From an uncultured Clostridium sp. (GTDB taxonomy: Bacteria; Bacillota; Clostridia; Lachnospirales; Lachnospiraceae): DNA of 14,235 bases. Where the stretch lies: assembly GCA_902464345.1 (NCBI GenBank), contig CABQJA010000043.1, positions 1 to 14,235 on the forward strand, in the 5' to 3' direction. Positions 1 through 6,100 of the stretch are shown one piece after another. The position numbers and the translations under genes were made by a program. Each line of letters starts with the position of its first letter. Positions within the stretch are counted from its first letter, which is position 1. The notes under the pieces are model-generated. The model was not told the DNA's origin, did no database searches, and was given only the letters and a program-made list of their open reading frames with translations.

Positions 1-83
1 TGACGAGGCAGGGCTTTTATTATAGAATTAATACAAATAGGTTTCTATTAATAAATAATATTATAAGATATGGAGAGTAAAAG
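1..83 (+). promoter_or_regulatory. AT-rich upstream region of the blaI-type gene
   Basis: This very AT-rich stretch should hold the promoter and operator of the downstream repressor gene. A short inverted repeat is visible, ATAGAA at 22-27 and TTCTAT at 43-48, separated by 15 nt. A TATTAT at 59-64 could be a -10 box, but no convincing -35 lies 17 nt upstream. A ribosome site GGAGAG at 72-77 precedes the ATG at 84 at normal distance. BlaI-family repressors usually bind dyads with TACA/TGTA half sites in their own promoter; the match here is weak, so the operator is inference. Any gene ending at the left edge cannot be identified. Confidence 0.35.
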
Positions 84-458
84 ATGAGACGTGCTGAATT
101 ATCTGAGTGTGAATTATTAACAATGAAGTGTATCTGGGATGCAGGAGAACCAGTTACCTGTCATCAGATCATGGATCAGTTGAAGGAGAAGTATGGTCTT
201 GTATATAAGGACACAACTGTTTATACCTTCCTGAAGTGTCTGAAGGGCAAGGGATTTGTTGCTTCTCAGCGTAAGGGTGTTACTTACTACTGGTCATTAC
301 GCAGCGAGGTAGAGTATCGTAACGATCAGTTAAGAAAGGCTGAGGATTTCTGGTTCAACGGATCAGCAGTAAGCTTTGTATCTACTTTATTTGAAATCAG
401 AGAGTTAAAGGCAGAAGAAAAGGAAGAGATTAAGAAGTTAATCAATGATCTTAAGTAA
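84..458 (+). CDS. BlaI/MecI/CopY-family transcriptional repressor
   Basis: This 124-residue protein matches the length and layout of BlaI/MecI repressors, which bind DNA as dimers and are released when a partner M56 membrane protease is activated. Residues 1-70 form the winged-helix domain. The N-terminal ELSECELLTMKCIW segment is typical of the family. The recognition helix lies around residues 41-59 (YKDTTVYTFLKCLKGKGF) and the wing around 60-72. Residues 80-124 form a charged, helical dimerisation region ending in a Lys/Glu-rich helix. A GGAGAG ribosome site precedes the ATG. The gene overlaps the M56 protease gene by 14 nt, the classic repressor-sensor pair. Its targets are unknown; no beta-lactamase or PBP gene is in the window, so resistance cannot be claimed. 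The family call is firm, the regulated process is not. Confidence 0.9.
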   Translation: MRRAELSECELLTMKCIWDAGEPVTCHQIMDQLKEKYGLVYKDTTVYTFLKCLKGKGFVASQRKGVTYYWSLRSEVEYRNDQLRKAEDFWFNGSAVSFVSTLFEIRELKAEEKEEIKKLINDLK

Positions 459-1815
459 TATTGCTGTTAGAGTCTTATTTATTGTTGGCCTGACCTGCTT
501 GACGGGGACAGTTTGGTTTGTTTTATGGAAAATCATTGCTTTGTTCTGTACGAAGCGTAGTAATGCGGAGTTTGTATACCGACTGCTGCGGATTGCACTG
601 CTTGGATTTGCGGTGCCGTGGTTTGCTGTGATACGGATGATGGAGACAGATCTGATTGGTGGCAGAGGCTGGCTGCTGGTACTTACACCGACAATGGCAC
701 TGATTGCAGTAATCGCATTTGCAGTCTGGCTGATAGGTGCATGTGCTACGGCCGGAATATATCTGGTACGATTTCAAGGCTTCTGTTCATCTACGCGTAG
801 AACCTGTCGGGGGACGGTAGAAGAGCAGGAGCTTTTATTACGTTTATGTGAGCGGAAGCACATTCACCGGCTGGTACAGGTATATAAGGGATATCGGATC
901 ATGGTTCCGTGTATTCAGGGGATTCGCAGAGTGAAGATCTATCTGCCGATGGATGAGATCCAGTCAGAGGAGCTGGAGATGATCTTGAATCATGAGCTGA
1001 ATCACTATAAACAGCGGGATGTATTCTGGAAACCATTGATGATCATATTGTGTTGTGTCTACTGGTTTATGCCGTTGATCTGGCATATTTCGAAACAGAT
1101 GCAGAAATGGTCGGAGGCATCCTGTGATCACAGATGCTACAGGGACGGCTATTCTCTAACTTATTATTTTGAAAGTATTCTGAGAATGGGAGAACGGGCA
1201 ATTAATTTGGCAACCTTTGCACCTACATGGGGTGCAACAGCAAATGAATTGAAGTGGAGGATTGATTGTATGAAAAAGAATCGGAACAAGAGTTTAAAGC
1301 GTTGGGTAGCTGTATTGACAACGGTCGGTATGCTGTTTACGGGATCAGCGACTGTATTTGCGGCAGAGACAGGTGTAGAGAAGGCGTATGATCAGGCCTA
1401 TGAGGCAACAATATGTGCTGTGGACGAGACTGCAGAGTATGAGAGTACCGGGAAGACGGAGTATGAGGAGTTCACCTGCAGTGCAGAGGAGATGTTTGCC
1501 GATACGATCGTGGTAGAAGCACCGGCCAGTGTCACAAGATCTTATGCAAGCTGGACAATTAAGGATGGATATACCATGAAATCACCGGCCTTCCATAAGG
1601 ATAAGGGCGGTCAGGTGAATGTAGCCGGAGTTATTAGTCCAAGTGATAAATACGTAACCATGGGAATCATACAGCCGGATGGTTCGACACGGGCGATCAA
1701 GGTAAACGGTAATTTCTCATTTACATTTACCAATCTGGCATATACCGGAAGCTACCGGGTATTTATCAAGAATTCATCCGGAAGCACAGTGACCTGTGAG
1801 CTGGTTTATAATTAA
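445..1815 (+). CDS. M56-family (BlaR1-like) membrane zinc metallopeptidase with a non-penicillin-binding outer domain
   Basis: This 456-residue integral membrane protease probably senses an outside signal and inactivates the repressor encoded just upstream. Hydrophobic segments lie at about residues 8-34, 46-63, 76-108, 196-214 and 287-306. The zinc site is HELNH at 183-187, followed by KQRD as in M56 enzymes; Glu224 in the SEASCD motif is the probable third ligand. After the last membrane segment, which ends in VFAA near 307, only about 150 residues remain. True BlaR1/MecR1 proteins have a roughly 250-residue transpeptidase-like domain there with an STYK-type motif. Here the tail (about 360-456) looks beta-rich, with alternating residues and PDG/NGN turns, so beta-lactam sensing is unlikely. 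The ATG lies inside the repressor gene with only a weak AAGAAG upstream, suggesting translational coupling. The ligand is unknown. Confidence 0.88.
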   Translation: MILSNIAVRVLFIVGLTCLTGTVWFVLWKIIALFCTKRSNAEFVYRLLRIALLGFAVPWFAVIRMMETDLIGGRGWLLVLTPTMALIAVIAFAVWLIGACATAGIYLVRFQGFCSSTRRTCRGTVEEQELLLRLCERKHIHRLVQVYKGYRIMVPCIQGIRRVKIYLPMDEIQSEELEMILNHELNHYKQRDVFWKPLMIILCCVYWFMPLIWHISKQMQKWSEASCDHRCYRDGYSLTYYFESILRMGERAINLATFAPTWGATANELKWRIDCMKKNRNKSLKRWVAVLTTVGMLFTGSATVFAAETGVEKAYDQAYEATICAVDETAEYESTGKTEYEEFTCSAEEMFADTIVVEAPASVTRSYASWTIKDGYTMKSPAFHKDKGGQVNVAGVISPSDKYVTMGIIQPDGSTRAIKVNGNFSFTFTNLAYTGSYRVFIKNSSGSTVTCELVYN

Positions 1816-1832
1816 TATGAATAATGCGAAAA

Positions 1833-1861
1833 ACCGCTTGACATATACGGTCAAATGCGGT
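1833..1861. repeat. Inverted repeat over the infC promoter -35 box
   Basis: ACCGCTTGAC at 1833-1842 pairs with GTCAA (1850-1854) and GCGGT (1857-1861), leaving a 7-nt loop and a 2-nt AT bulge. The -35 hexamer lies within the left arm. It follows the M56 gene stop by 17 nt and has no T run, so it is a poor intrinsic terminator. It could be an operator or chance. The pairing is seen; any function is inference. Confidence 0.4.
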
Positions 1862-1866
1862 ATAGT
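1838..1866 (+). promoter_or_regulatory. Sigma-A promoter of the infC-rpmI-rplT operon
   Basis: A perfect -35 box TTGACA (1838-1843) is followed after exactly 17 nt by the -10 box TATAGT (1861-1866), one mismatch from consensus. Transcription should start around 1872-1874, giving a leader of about 150 nt before infC. It lies 22 nt after the stop of the M56 protease gene and points at the translation operon. Confidence 0.88.
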
Positions 1867-1872
1867 CTAGTA

Positions 1873-2025
1873 GTTGATGAAAAGAAAGCAGAGTATCCAC
1901 TCTCACCTTAGCGCAGCGGCGACTTGGGTTCATAAAAAGTATTGATTACGAATAGACTTTTTATAAGGTGGATAGCTATGCTATCCACTTTTCTTGTATA
2001 TTAGATATTTTGGAGGTGTACTACT
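1873..2025 (+). ncRNA. Ribosomal protein L20 leader-type attenuator of infC
   Basis: The leader RNA contains mutually exclusive pairings. The intrinsic terminator uses GTGGATAGC (1968-1976) and GCTATCCAC (1980-1988). Its left arm can instead pair upstream: CACCTTA (1904-1910) is complementary to TAAGGTG (1964-1970), and TATCCAC (1894-1900) is an exact copy of 1982-1988, so it competes for GTGGATA (1968-1974). Between them, ATAAAAAGT (1932-1940) and ACTTTTTAT (1956-1964) form a local hairpin. In Bacillus subtilis the infC leader is known to be attenuated by ribosomal protein L20, and the same gene order here, with rplT last, supports that loop. The pairings are read from sequence; L20 binding is inferred. 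The 5' end is estimated from the promoter. Confidence 0.75.
1968..1995 (+). terminator. Attenuator terminator in the infC leader
   Basis: A perfect 9-bp stem, GTGGATAGC with GCTATCCAC, closes a TAT loop and is followed by TTTTCTT (1989-1995). It sits between the promoter and the infC ribosome site, so it must be conditional. An upstream antiterminator helix can sequester its left arm. Confidence 0.82.
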
Positions 2026-2028
2026 ATT
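2012..2028 (+). promoter_or_regulatory. infC ribosome binding site and ATT start codon
   Basis: GGAGGT at 2012-2017 is the only strong ribosome site ahead of infC. It lies 8 nt before ATT at 2026, which is in frame with the IF3 reading frame, and 20 nt before the first in-frame ATG at 2038, too far for normal use. Use of ATT for infC is known in Escherichia coli, where IF3 itself discriminates against it. Confidence 0.8.
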
Positions 2029-2532
2029 AGCGATTTAATGATTAATGAACAAATCAGAGACAAAGAAGTGCGTGTAATTGGTGAAGACGGTGAGCAGCTT
2101 GGTATTATGTCTGCCAAGGATGCAATGAAGCTTGCGCGGGAAGCAGAGCTGGATCTGGTTAAGATTGCTCCGACAGCGAAGCCGCCAGTATGCAAGATTG
2201 TGGATTACGGAAAGTACCGCTATGAACAGATGCGGAAGGAAAAGGAAGCTAAGAAGAAGCAGAAGACCATTGATATTAAGGAAGTGCGGTTTTCACCGAA
2301 TATTGATACCAATGATCTGAATACCAAGATCAATCAGGCAAGAAAATTCTTAAGCAAGGGTGATAAGGTAAAGGTATCCATTCGTTTCCGCGGAAGAGAG
2401 TTAGCACATACAGAGATCGGTATTGATATCCTGAATAACTTCGCAGCACAGCTGGAAGACGTAGCAGTCGTTGAGAAGCCGGCGAAGGTAGAAGGAAGAA
2501 GCATGGTAATGTTTTTAGCTGAAAAACGTTAA
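2026..2532 (+). CDS. infC: Translation initiation factor IF-3
   Basis: IF3 binds the 30S subunit, prevents premature 50S joining and checks the start codon and initiator tRNA. With the ATT start the protein has 168 residues, close to the family norm. The N-terminal domain begins with INEQIRDKEVRVIG and includes the hallmark APTAKPPVCKIVDYGKYRYEQ. A Lys-rich linker (RKEKEAKKKQK) leads to the C-terminal domain with KEVRFSPNID, RKFLSKGDKVKVSIRFRGRE and VEGRSMVMFLA. The ATT at 2026 was chosen over ATG 2038 because of the ribosome site spacing; it adds four residues, similar to the few residues before INEQIR in Bacillus IF3. infC is first in an operon with rpmI and rplT. A noncanonical start would allow IF3 to control its own translation, on top of the leader attenuator. 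Confidence 0.96.
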   Translation: MSDLMINEQIRDKEVRVIGEDGEQLGIMSAKDAMKLAREAELDLVKIAPTAKPPVCKIVDYGKYRYEQMRKEKEAKKKQKTIDIKEVRFSPNIDTNDLNTKINQARKFLSKGDKVKVSIRFRGRELAHTEIGIDILNNFAAQLEDVAVVEKPAKVEGRSMVMFLAEKR

Positions 2533-2569
2533 ATTCAAAATAGACGATAGATATTAAGGAGGAAGTAAC

Positions 2570-2767
2570 ATGTCAAAATTAAAGACAAAGAAAGCTGCGG
2601 CTAAGCGTTTCAAAGTAACAGGAACTGGAAAGCTGAAGAGAATGAAGGCTTACAAGAGCCACATCTTAACAAAGAAGACAACTAAGAGAAAGAGAAATCT
2701 TAGAAAAGCAACTATGACAGATGCAACCAATGTTAAGACAATGAAGAAGATTTTACCATACATGTAG
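2570..2767 (+). CDS. rpmI: 50S ribosomal protein L35
   Basis: This 65-residue, highly basic protein is bacterial L35, a component of the large ribosomal subunit. The sequence KLKTKKAAAKRFKVTGTGKLKR near the N-terminus, the AYKSHILTKKTTKRKRNLRK centre and the MKKILPYM end are family hallmarks, and the length is typical (64-66). A strong AAGGAGGA site at 2556-2563 precedes the ATG. It lies 37 nt after infC and 18 nt before rplT and has no promoter of its own that I can see, so it is cotranscribed and should share the L20-dependent attenuation. Nothing is unusual about it. Confidence 0.97.
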   Translation: MSKLKTKKAAAKRFKVTGTGKLKRMKAYKSHILTKKTTKRKRNLRKATMTDATNVKTMKKILPYM

Positions 2768-2785
2768 GAATAGGAGGAACCGATA

Positions 2786-3139
2786 ATGGCAAGAGTAAAA
2801 GGTGGCTTAAACGCTAAGAAAAAGCATAACCGTGTATTAAAGCTGGCTAAGGGTTACAGAGGAGCCAGATCTAAGCAGTATAGAGTAGCAAAGCAGTCTG
2901 TAATGAGAGGCTTAACAAGTGCATATGCAGGACGTAAGCAGAAGAAGAGACAGTTCAGACAGTTATGGATCGCACGTATCAACGCAGCAGCCAGAATGAA
3001 CGGTATCTCTTACAGCAAGTTAATGCATGGCTTAAAGGTTGCAGGTGTAGATATCAATCGTAAGATGTTATCAGAGATGGCAATCAGTGATGCAGAAGGA
3101 TTTGCAAAATTAGCAGAAGTAGCTAAGGCAAACATCTAA
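2786..3139 (+). CDS. rplT: 50S ribosomal protein L20
   Basis: L20 binds 23S rRNA early in assembly of the large subunit and, in Firmicutes, represses its own operon through the infC leader. The 117-residue protein has the standard length. Its long basic N-terminal extension (ARVKGGLNAKKKHNRVLKLAKGYRGARSKQYRVAKQ) is followed by the globular part with RKQKKRQFRQLWIARINAAAR and NGISYSKLMHGLK. An AGGAGG site at 2772-2777 precedes the ATG. It is the last gene of the operon and is followed by a strong hairpin terminator. The conserved L20 plus the two-state leader form a complete feedback loop within this window. The next host gene is missing here because the phage-like element begins shortly after. 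Confidence 0.97.
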   Translation: MARVKGGLNAKKKHNRVLKLAKGYRGARSKQYRVAKQSVMRGLTSAYAGRKQKKRQFRQLWIARINAAARMNGISYSKLMHGLKVAGVDINRKMLSEMAISDAEGFAKLAEVAKANI

Positions 3140-3197
3140 TTCTGATTTTGATATTATATACAGGGAGCTTCATAGATAGAAGCCTTCGTATGTAGAA

Positions 3198-3245
3198 AAA
3201 AAGGACGATTCCTTTATCCGACAGGATATAGGAATCGTCCTTTTT
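3198..3245. terminator. Bidirectional intrinsic terminator between rplT and the endolysin gene
   Basis: AAAAAGGACGATTCCT (3198-3213) pairs with AGGAATCGTCCTTTTT (3230-3245). An inner helix, TATCC (3215-3219) with GGATA (3224-3228), leaves a GACA loop and one T-T mismatch. The T run follows the stem on the + strand, and the A run before it (3196-3202) becomes a T run on the - strand. It can therefore stop the rplT operon and also the phage late transcript arriving from the right. Confidence 0.9.
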
Positions 3246-3263
3246 GTGATGCTGAAAATGCGA

Positions 3264-3309
3264 TATGTCCGTACGTTTTATGTCCGTATCGCTTTATGCC
3301 TGTATCACG
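3264..3309. repeat. Three imperfect 15-16-nt tandem repeats
   Basis: Copies begin at 3264 (TATGTCCGTACGTTT), 3279 (TATGTCCGTATCGCTT) and 3295 (TATGCCTGTATCACG). They are adjacent, share the core TATGYCYGTA, and end 4 nt before the amidase stop codon. Location at the host-element junction is suggestive of recombinase arm sites or an attachment region, but this is only inference; a decayed sequence duplication is equally possible. Confidence 0.6.
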
Positions 3310-3313
3310 TATA

Positions 3314-4210
3314 TTATTTTCGGAGCTTCCGATATTCGGCGGTACTCATGATCGCCTGATACATATCGGCAACGGTATGGCTCTGCAGATATACCATCCA
3401 TGACTCCAGACCGGCAGCTTCCGGCTGACGGTGCAGGAGATTCTGATAAGCAGAGCGAATAGCATAATTCCGGCATTCCGCCTGTGCGGCGAATCGCTGT
3501 TCCAGTGTAACCAGAGAAGTGTCCTCGGTTATCTGAGACAGCCAGTAGGTGATACCGGCGGGGTCTGCGACACGTCCGGTATACGTGACATATAGATTGC
3601 GGATATATGCGGTGCGTTGTTGTTCTGTCATAGAATGAAAATCTCCTTTCTTTTTCGCCTCCTGTTCGGGAGCCTTTGCCGGGCTGTCATTCAGGAGCCG
3701 GTTTACAGAATCTGCAATATAGGGATGATGCCGGAATAAATAATCACCGGGACATGCTTTATTGGAAAACCAGCGGTGGACGGTCATGTTCTGGCGGTTC
3801 GTCTGGCCGATCAGGGCAGGGTTGCCCTCCCAGCGCAGACGGTCGATTCCGTTGCGACGGCAGATATCGGCACAGAGCCGGATCAGAGACTGCAGGGCTG
3901 TATCGGATACATGCCAGCCGGTCTCGGCACCGCCATCATTGGCAACTTCGATCGTAACAGCACGCATATCATTGCTCCGGCTGGAGCTGCACCAGGAACC
4001 ATCCGATTCGTCAACATACAGGGCAATCTGCCCGGCAGAATCGATGCCATAGTTGGAGGATGCCTGCCGGGTCTGAAAGATCTGACCACAGGTCTGCAGG
4101 GAGAGATTCCCTGCCATACAATGAATGGTAATGGTATCAATGGCGTGATCGCGTGGAGAATATTTATGGGGAGAAATACGGGTATAGCTTACAAGTGAAC
4201 TATTGCTCAT
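3314..4210 (-). CDS. Endolysin: N-acetylmuramoyl-L-alanine amidase (amidase_2/PGRP fold) with C-terminal DUF4214-like region
   Basis: The 298-residue enzyme should cleave the amide bond between muramic acid and the stem peptide at the end of the phage cycle. The catalytic domain spans about 22-172. His30 in TITIHCMAG, His145 in MTVHRWF and Cys153 in ACPGDYL are the expected zinc ligands; Glu88 (VTIEVAND) is in the usual acidic position. A charged linker (about 178-192) leads to residues 195-298, which resemble DUF4214: YIRNLYVTYTGRVADPAGITYWL, then a second, related half, AYQNLLHRQPEAAGLESWMVYL. This part probably binds the wall or surface. There is no signal peptide or membrane anchor. The ATG overlaps the fibre gene by 11 nt and is preceded by AAGGAGG at about 4217-4223. 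It is the last gene of the element, and no holin lies beside it. Confidence 0.9.
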   Translation of the reverse strand: MSNSSLVSYTRISPHKYSPRDHAIDTITIHCMAGNLSLQTCGQIFQTRQASSNYGIDSAGQIALYVDESDGSWCSSSRSNDMRAVTIEVANDGGAETGWHVSDTALQSLIRLCADICRRNGIDRLRWEGNPALIGQTNRQNMTVHRWFSNKACPGDYLFRHHPYIADSVNRLLNDSPAKAPEQEAKKKGDFHSMTEQQRTAYIRNLYVTYTGRVADPAGITYWLSQITEDTSLVTLEQRFAAQAECRNYAIRSAYQNLLHRQPEAAGLESWMVYLQSHTVADMYQAIMSTAEYRKLRK

Positions 4211-6083
4211 GGATAGCCTCCTTTAATTTTTGAATCTCCTCCCGCTGCATCTGCAGGAGCCGTATCATACGTGGAATCAGCTTGGAATAATCAATAGAAT
4301 CCGGCAGCATTTCACCGTCAATCTCTGCCAGAGTAACGGCAGAAGGGATTTCTTCATAGACATCCTCGGCATAGAAGCCTTCACAATTGGTTCCGTTTGC
4401 CTTGTTCTTATAGTCATATACGATTGGATGCAGGGCCAGAAGTGCTGTCGCATCCTCATCGGTAATATCCCGGACATAGTCCTTGTATCGTTTGGAGGAA
4501 GAGGTATTGAACTTCGATGCATAGACCGGAGCATAGGTCATGGATGCTGCATCATCGCTGGATGCATAGGTCAGCATTCGAAGATCCTGTCCCTTGCAGA
4601 GGATCGCCTGTGTGGCAGCTCCGGACAGGACCTTTAAGGTACCGTCACTCTTTAAGGATTGTGTCCACACAGAATTCCAGTTGGATTTCTGGGCACCCAG
4701 ATTATGGCTTCCGGATGGAACGACATTGGCCTTCATGGTTAACTGTCCGGTTAAGGTGCCGCCTCCGGTGCTGAGTCTGCCTGCCATGGCAGTGTAGGCA
4801 CCGCCGGAGGTGATCAGATTCTCGTTGCCGGAGATGGCAGAGGTAGTGACATTCTTTGCACAGGCAGTTCCCGGTTTATAGCCGTTGATCGTACCGACAC
4901 TGATCGCACCGACATTGGTAATGTCACCGTTGTTCATATGCAGAGTCGGGACCTTCTCCAGAGAACCATCGGAAGCCTTGCGAGCCCCCATGGCAACGAT
5001 CTTATCCTGATGGAAGGCGAAGCCGGATTCCCAGTACTGGCCGGTGACATTATGCAGTCCGGTATAGGCATAGTGATTGGCAGGATTTAAGGTAGCATAC
5101 CAGCGGCGTAAAACACCGTCAGCAGAGGTGCTGCCGATCGGAGCTTCGCCTGCATGATAGTCATTAATGCATAAGGAGCGCTGGGTAGTGGCGGAAGCGT
5201 CACCCGTATTCAGAGAGAGGCTGCCGAGAAAGGTATTGCTGGCATTTAAGCGGGCAAGGCTTGCGTAGGCACCGCCTGCAGTCAGCAGCTTTTCGGACTC
5301 CATGGCGGGAGCAGCTGTGACAGCAGCACCGAGAATGCTGCCCTGAACGGTCAGGTCGCCGGAGATACTTCCACCGGAAGCCGGTACGGCACCCAGATCC
5401 TCCGGTGTCAGATCGACATTGCCATGTCGGTAGGTGTCTTCTTCCGCACCTTTAATTCCGGTAACCGGACTGCCGGCAAGGATATCCCAGAAGCCATCGA
5501 TCGTCCGGTAGACGTTGGAGCCGGCAGCGATCGTATGACCGGCACCCTCCCGGAACTGTTCCGTCGTGATGAATTCATCGGAGATATTATACATATCACC
5601 ATCGGCAGCCTCTGTAATATCCGGCAGCTCCAGGAAGGTGACCGTACCGGCCGGATGCAGAGCCTGGCTGGCATTCACGCGTTTCAGGGCATCGGTCAGA
5701 GCCTGAAACTCATCGGTACTGACAATGGCATCCTGCGGGATGACCGATGGCTCGATTACCATATAGCTGGTAAATGTCTGAAAGACCTTTTCCCGGTCAG
5801 ACAGCATCAGTTCGAATGGAATCTGATTCCCGGCTGCGGCGGTCATCTGCTCTGTCATGATGATGGATACCTGATTGCCGGAGATCCTGCCGTCATTGAA
5901 TACCACGGTGTGGTCCGGCTTATGAATGCCGATCCGGGCAGTGCAGCCGGTCAGGTCAAAGGCACTGCCGTTCTCCGTAATGGAAAAGATCAGCTCCCTC
6001 CCGGTATCATACTGCTTTGCATAAGGATGATCGAGGGTCCGTTGATTCATAATATCAATTGAAATGTATTGTTTGTTTTCCAT
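4200..6083 (-). CDS. Tail fibre / receptor-binding protein: BppU-like N-terminus and S74 intramolecular chaperone C-terminus
   Basis: This 627-residue protein is likely a trimeric tail-tip fibre. Residues 1-135 resemble the BppU baseplate attachment domain (RELIFSITENGSAFDLTGCTARIGIHKPD...VFNDG...IPFELML). Residues 140-235 form a linker common in Gram-positive fibres (EGAGHTIAAGSNVYRTIDGFWDILAG, GNVDLTPEDLGA). The shaft carries two copies of a module: GGSISGDLTVQGS at 237-249 and GGTLTGQLTMKAN at 441-453, with VTAAPAMESEKLLTAGGAYASL (255-276) matching VTTSAISGNENLITSGGAYTAM (412-433). The last 100 residues are a peptidase S74 chaperone: SSKRYKD, with Ser529 and Lys534 as the probable self-cleavage dyad, then LHPIVYDY, GFYAEDVYEEIP and IDYSKLIPRMIRLLQ, ending in a coiled coil. 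In this family the chaperone cuts itself off after trimerisation. GAAAGGA at 6091-6097 precedes the ATG. Confidence 0.88.
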   Translation of the reverse strand: MENKQYISIDIMNQRTLDHPYAKQYDTGRELIFSITENGSAFDLTGCTARIGIHKPDHTVVFNDGRISGNQVSIIMTEQMTAAAGNQIPFELMLSDREKVFQTFTSYMVIEPSVIPQDAIVSTDEFQALTDALKRVNASQALHPAGTVTFLELPDITEAADGDMYNISDEFITTEQFREGAGHTIAAGSNVYRTIDGFWDILAGSPVTGIKGAEEDTYRHGNVDLTPEDLGAVPASGGSISGDLTVQGSILGAAVTAAPAMESEKLLTAGGAYASLARLNASNTFLGSLSLNTGDASATTQRSLCINDYHAGEAPIGSTSADGVLRRWYATLNPANHYAYTGLHNVTGQYWESGFAFHQDKIVAMGARKASDGSLEKVPTLHMNNGDITNVGAISVGTINGYKPGTACAKNVTTSAISGNENLITSGGAYTAMAGRLSTGGGTLTGQLTMKANVVPSGSHNLGAQKSNWNSVWTQSLKSDGTLKVLSGAATQAILCKGQDLRMLTYASSDDAASMTYAPVYASKFNTSSSKRYKDYVRDITDEDATALLALHPIVYDYKNKANGTNCEGFYAEDVYEEIPSAVTLAEIDGEMLPDSIDYSKLIPRMIRLLQMQREEIQKLKEAIHEQ

Positions 6084-6100
6084 AATAAAATCCTTTCTTC

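Larger units (their letters stand above)
3140..3313. other. Intergenic junction between the rplT operon and the phage-like element
   Basis: This 174-nt gap separates host genes (+) from phage genes (-) and should contain the element boundary. It holds a weak 5-bp hairpin (GCTTC 3167-3171 with GAAGC 3179-3183), the strong convergent terminator, and a set of three short tandem repeats next to the amidase stop. No gene and no tRNA end is visible. The attachment core cannot be defined because the other end of the element lies outside the window. Confidence 0.5.

Noticed and set aside
22..48. ATAGAA/TTCTAT inverted repeat as a BlaI operator
   Set aside because: Arms are only 6 bp, in very AT-rich DNA, and do not show the TACA/TGTA half sites typical of the family; kept only as a weak remark.
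1444..1455. STGK (residues 334-337) in the M56 protein as a penicillin-binding SxxK motif
   Set aside because: The surrounding sequence is acidic and unlike PASTYK contexts, and only about 120 residues follow, too few for a transpeptidase domain with its SxN and KTG motifs.
3167..3183. GCTTC/GAAGC hairpin after rplT as a terminator or attachment site
   Set aside because: Only 5 bp with no T run; the strong hairpin at 3198-3245 explains termination.
5424..6062. 212-codon + strand open frame opposite the tail fibre gene
   Set aside because: Antisense shadow of the fibre gene's conserved BppU-like region; the - strand protein has clear family motifs and a ribosome site.
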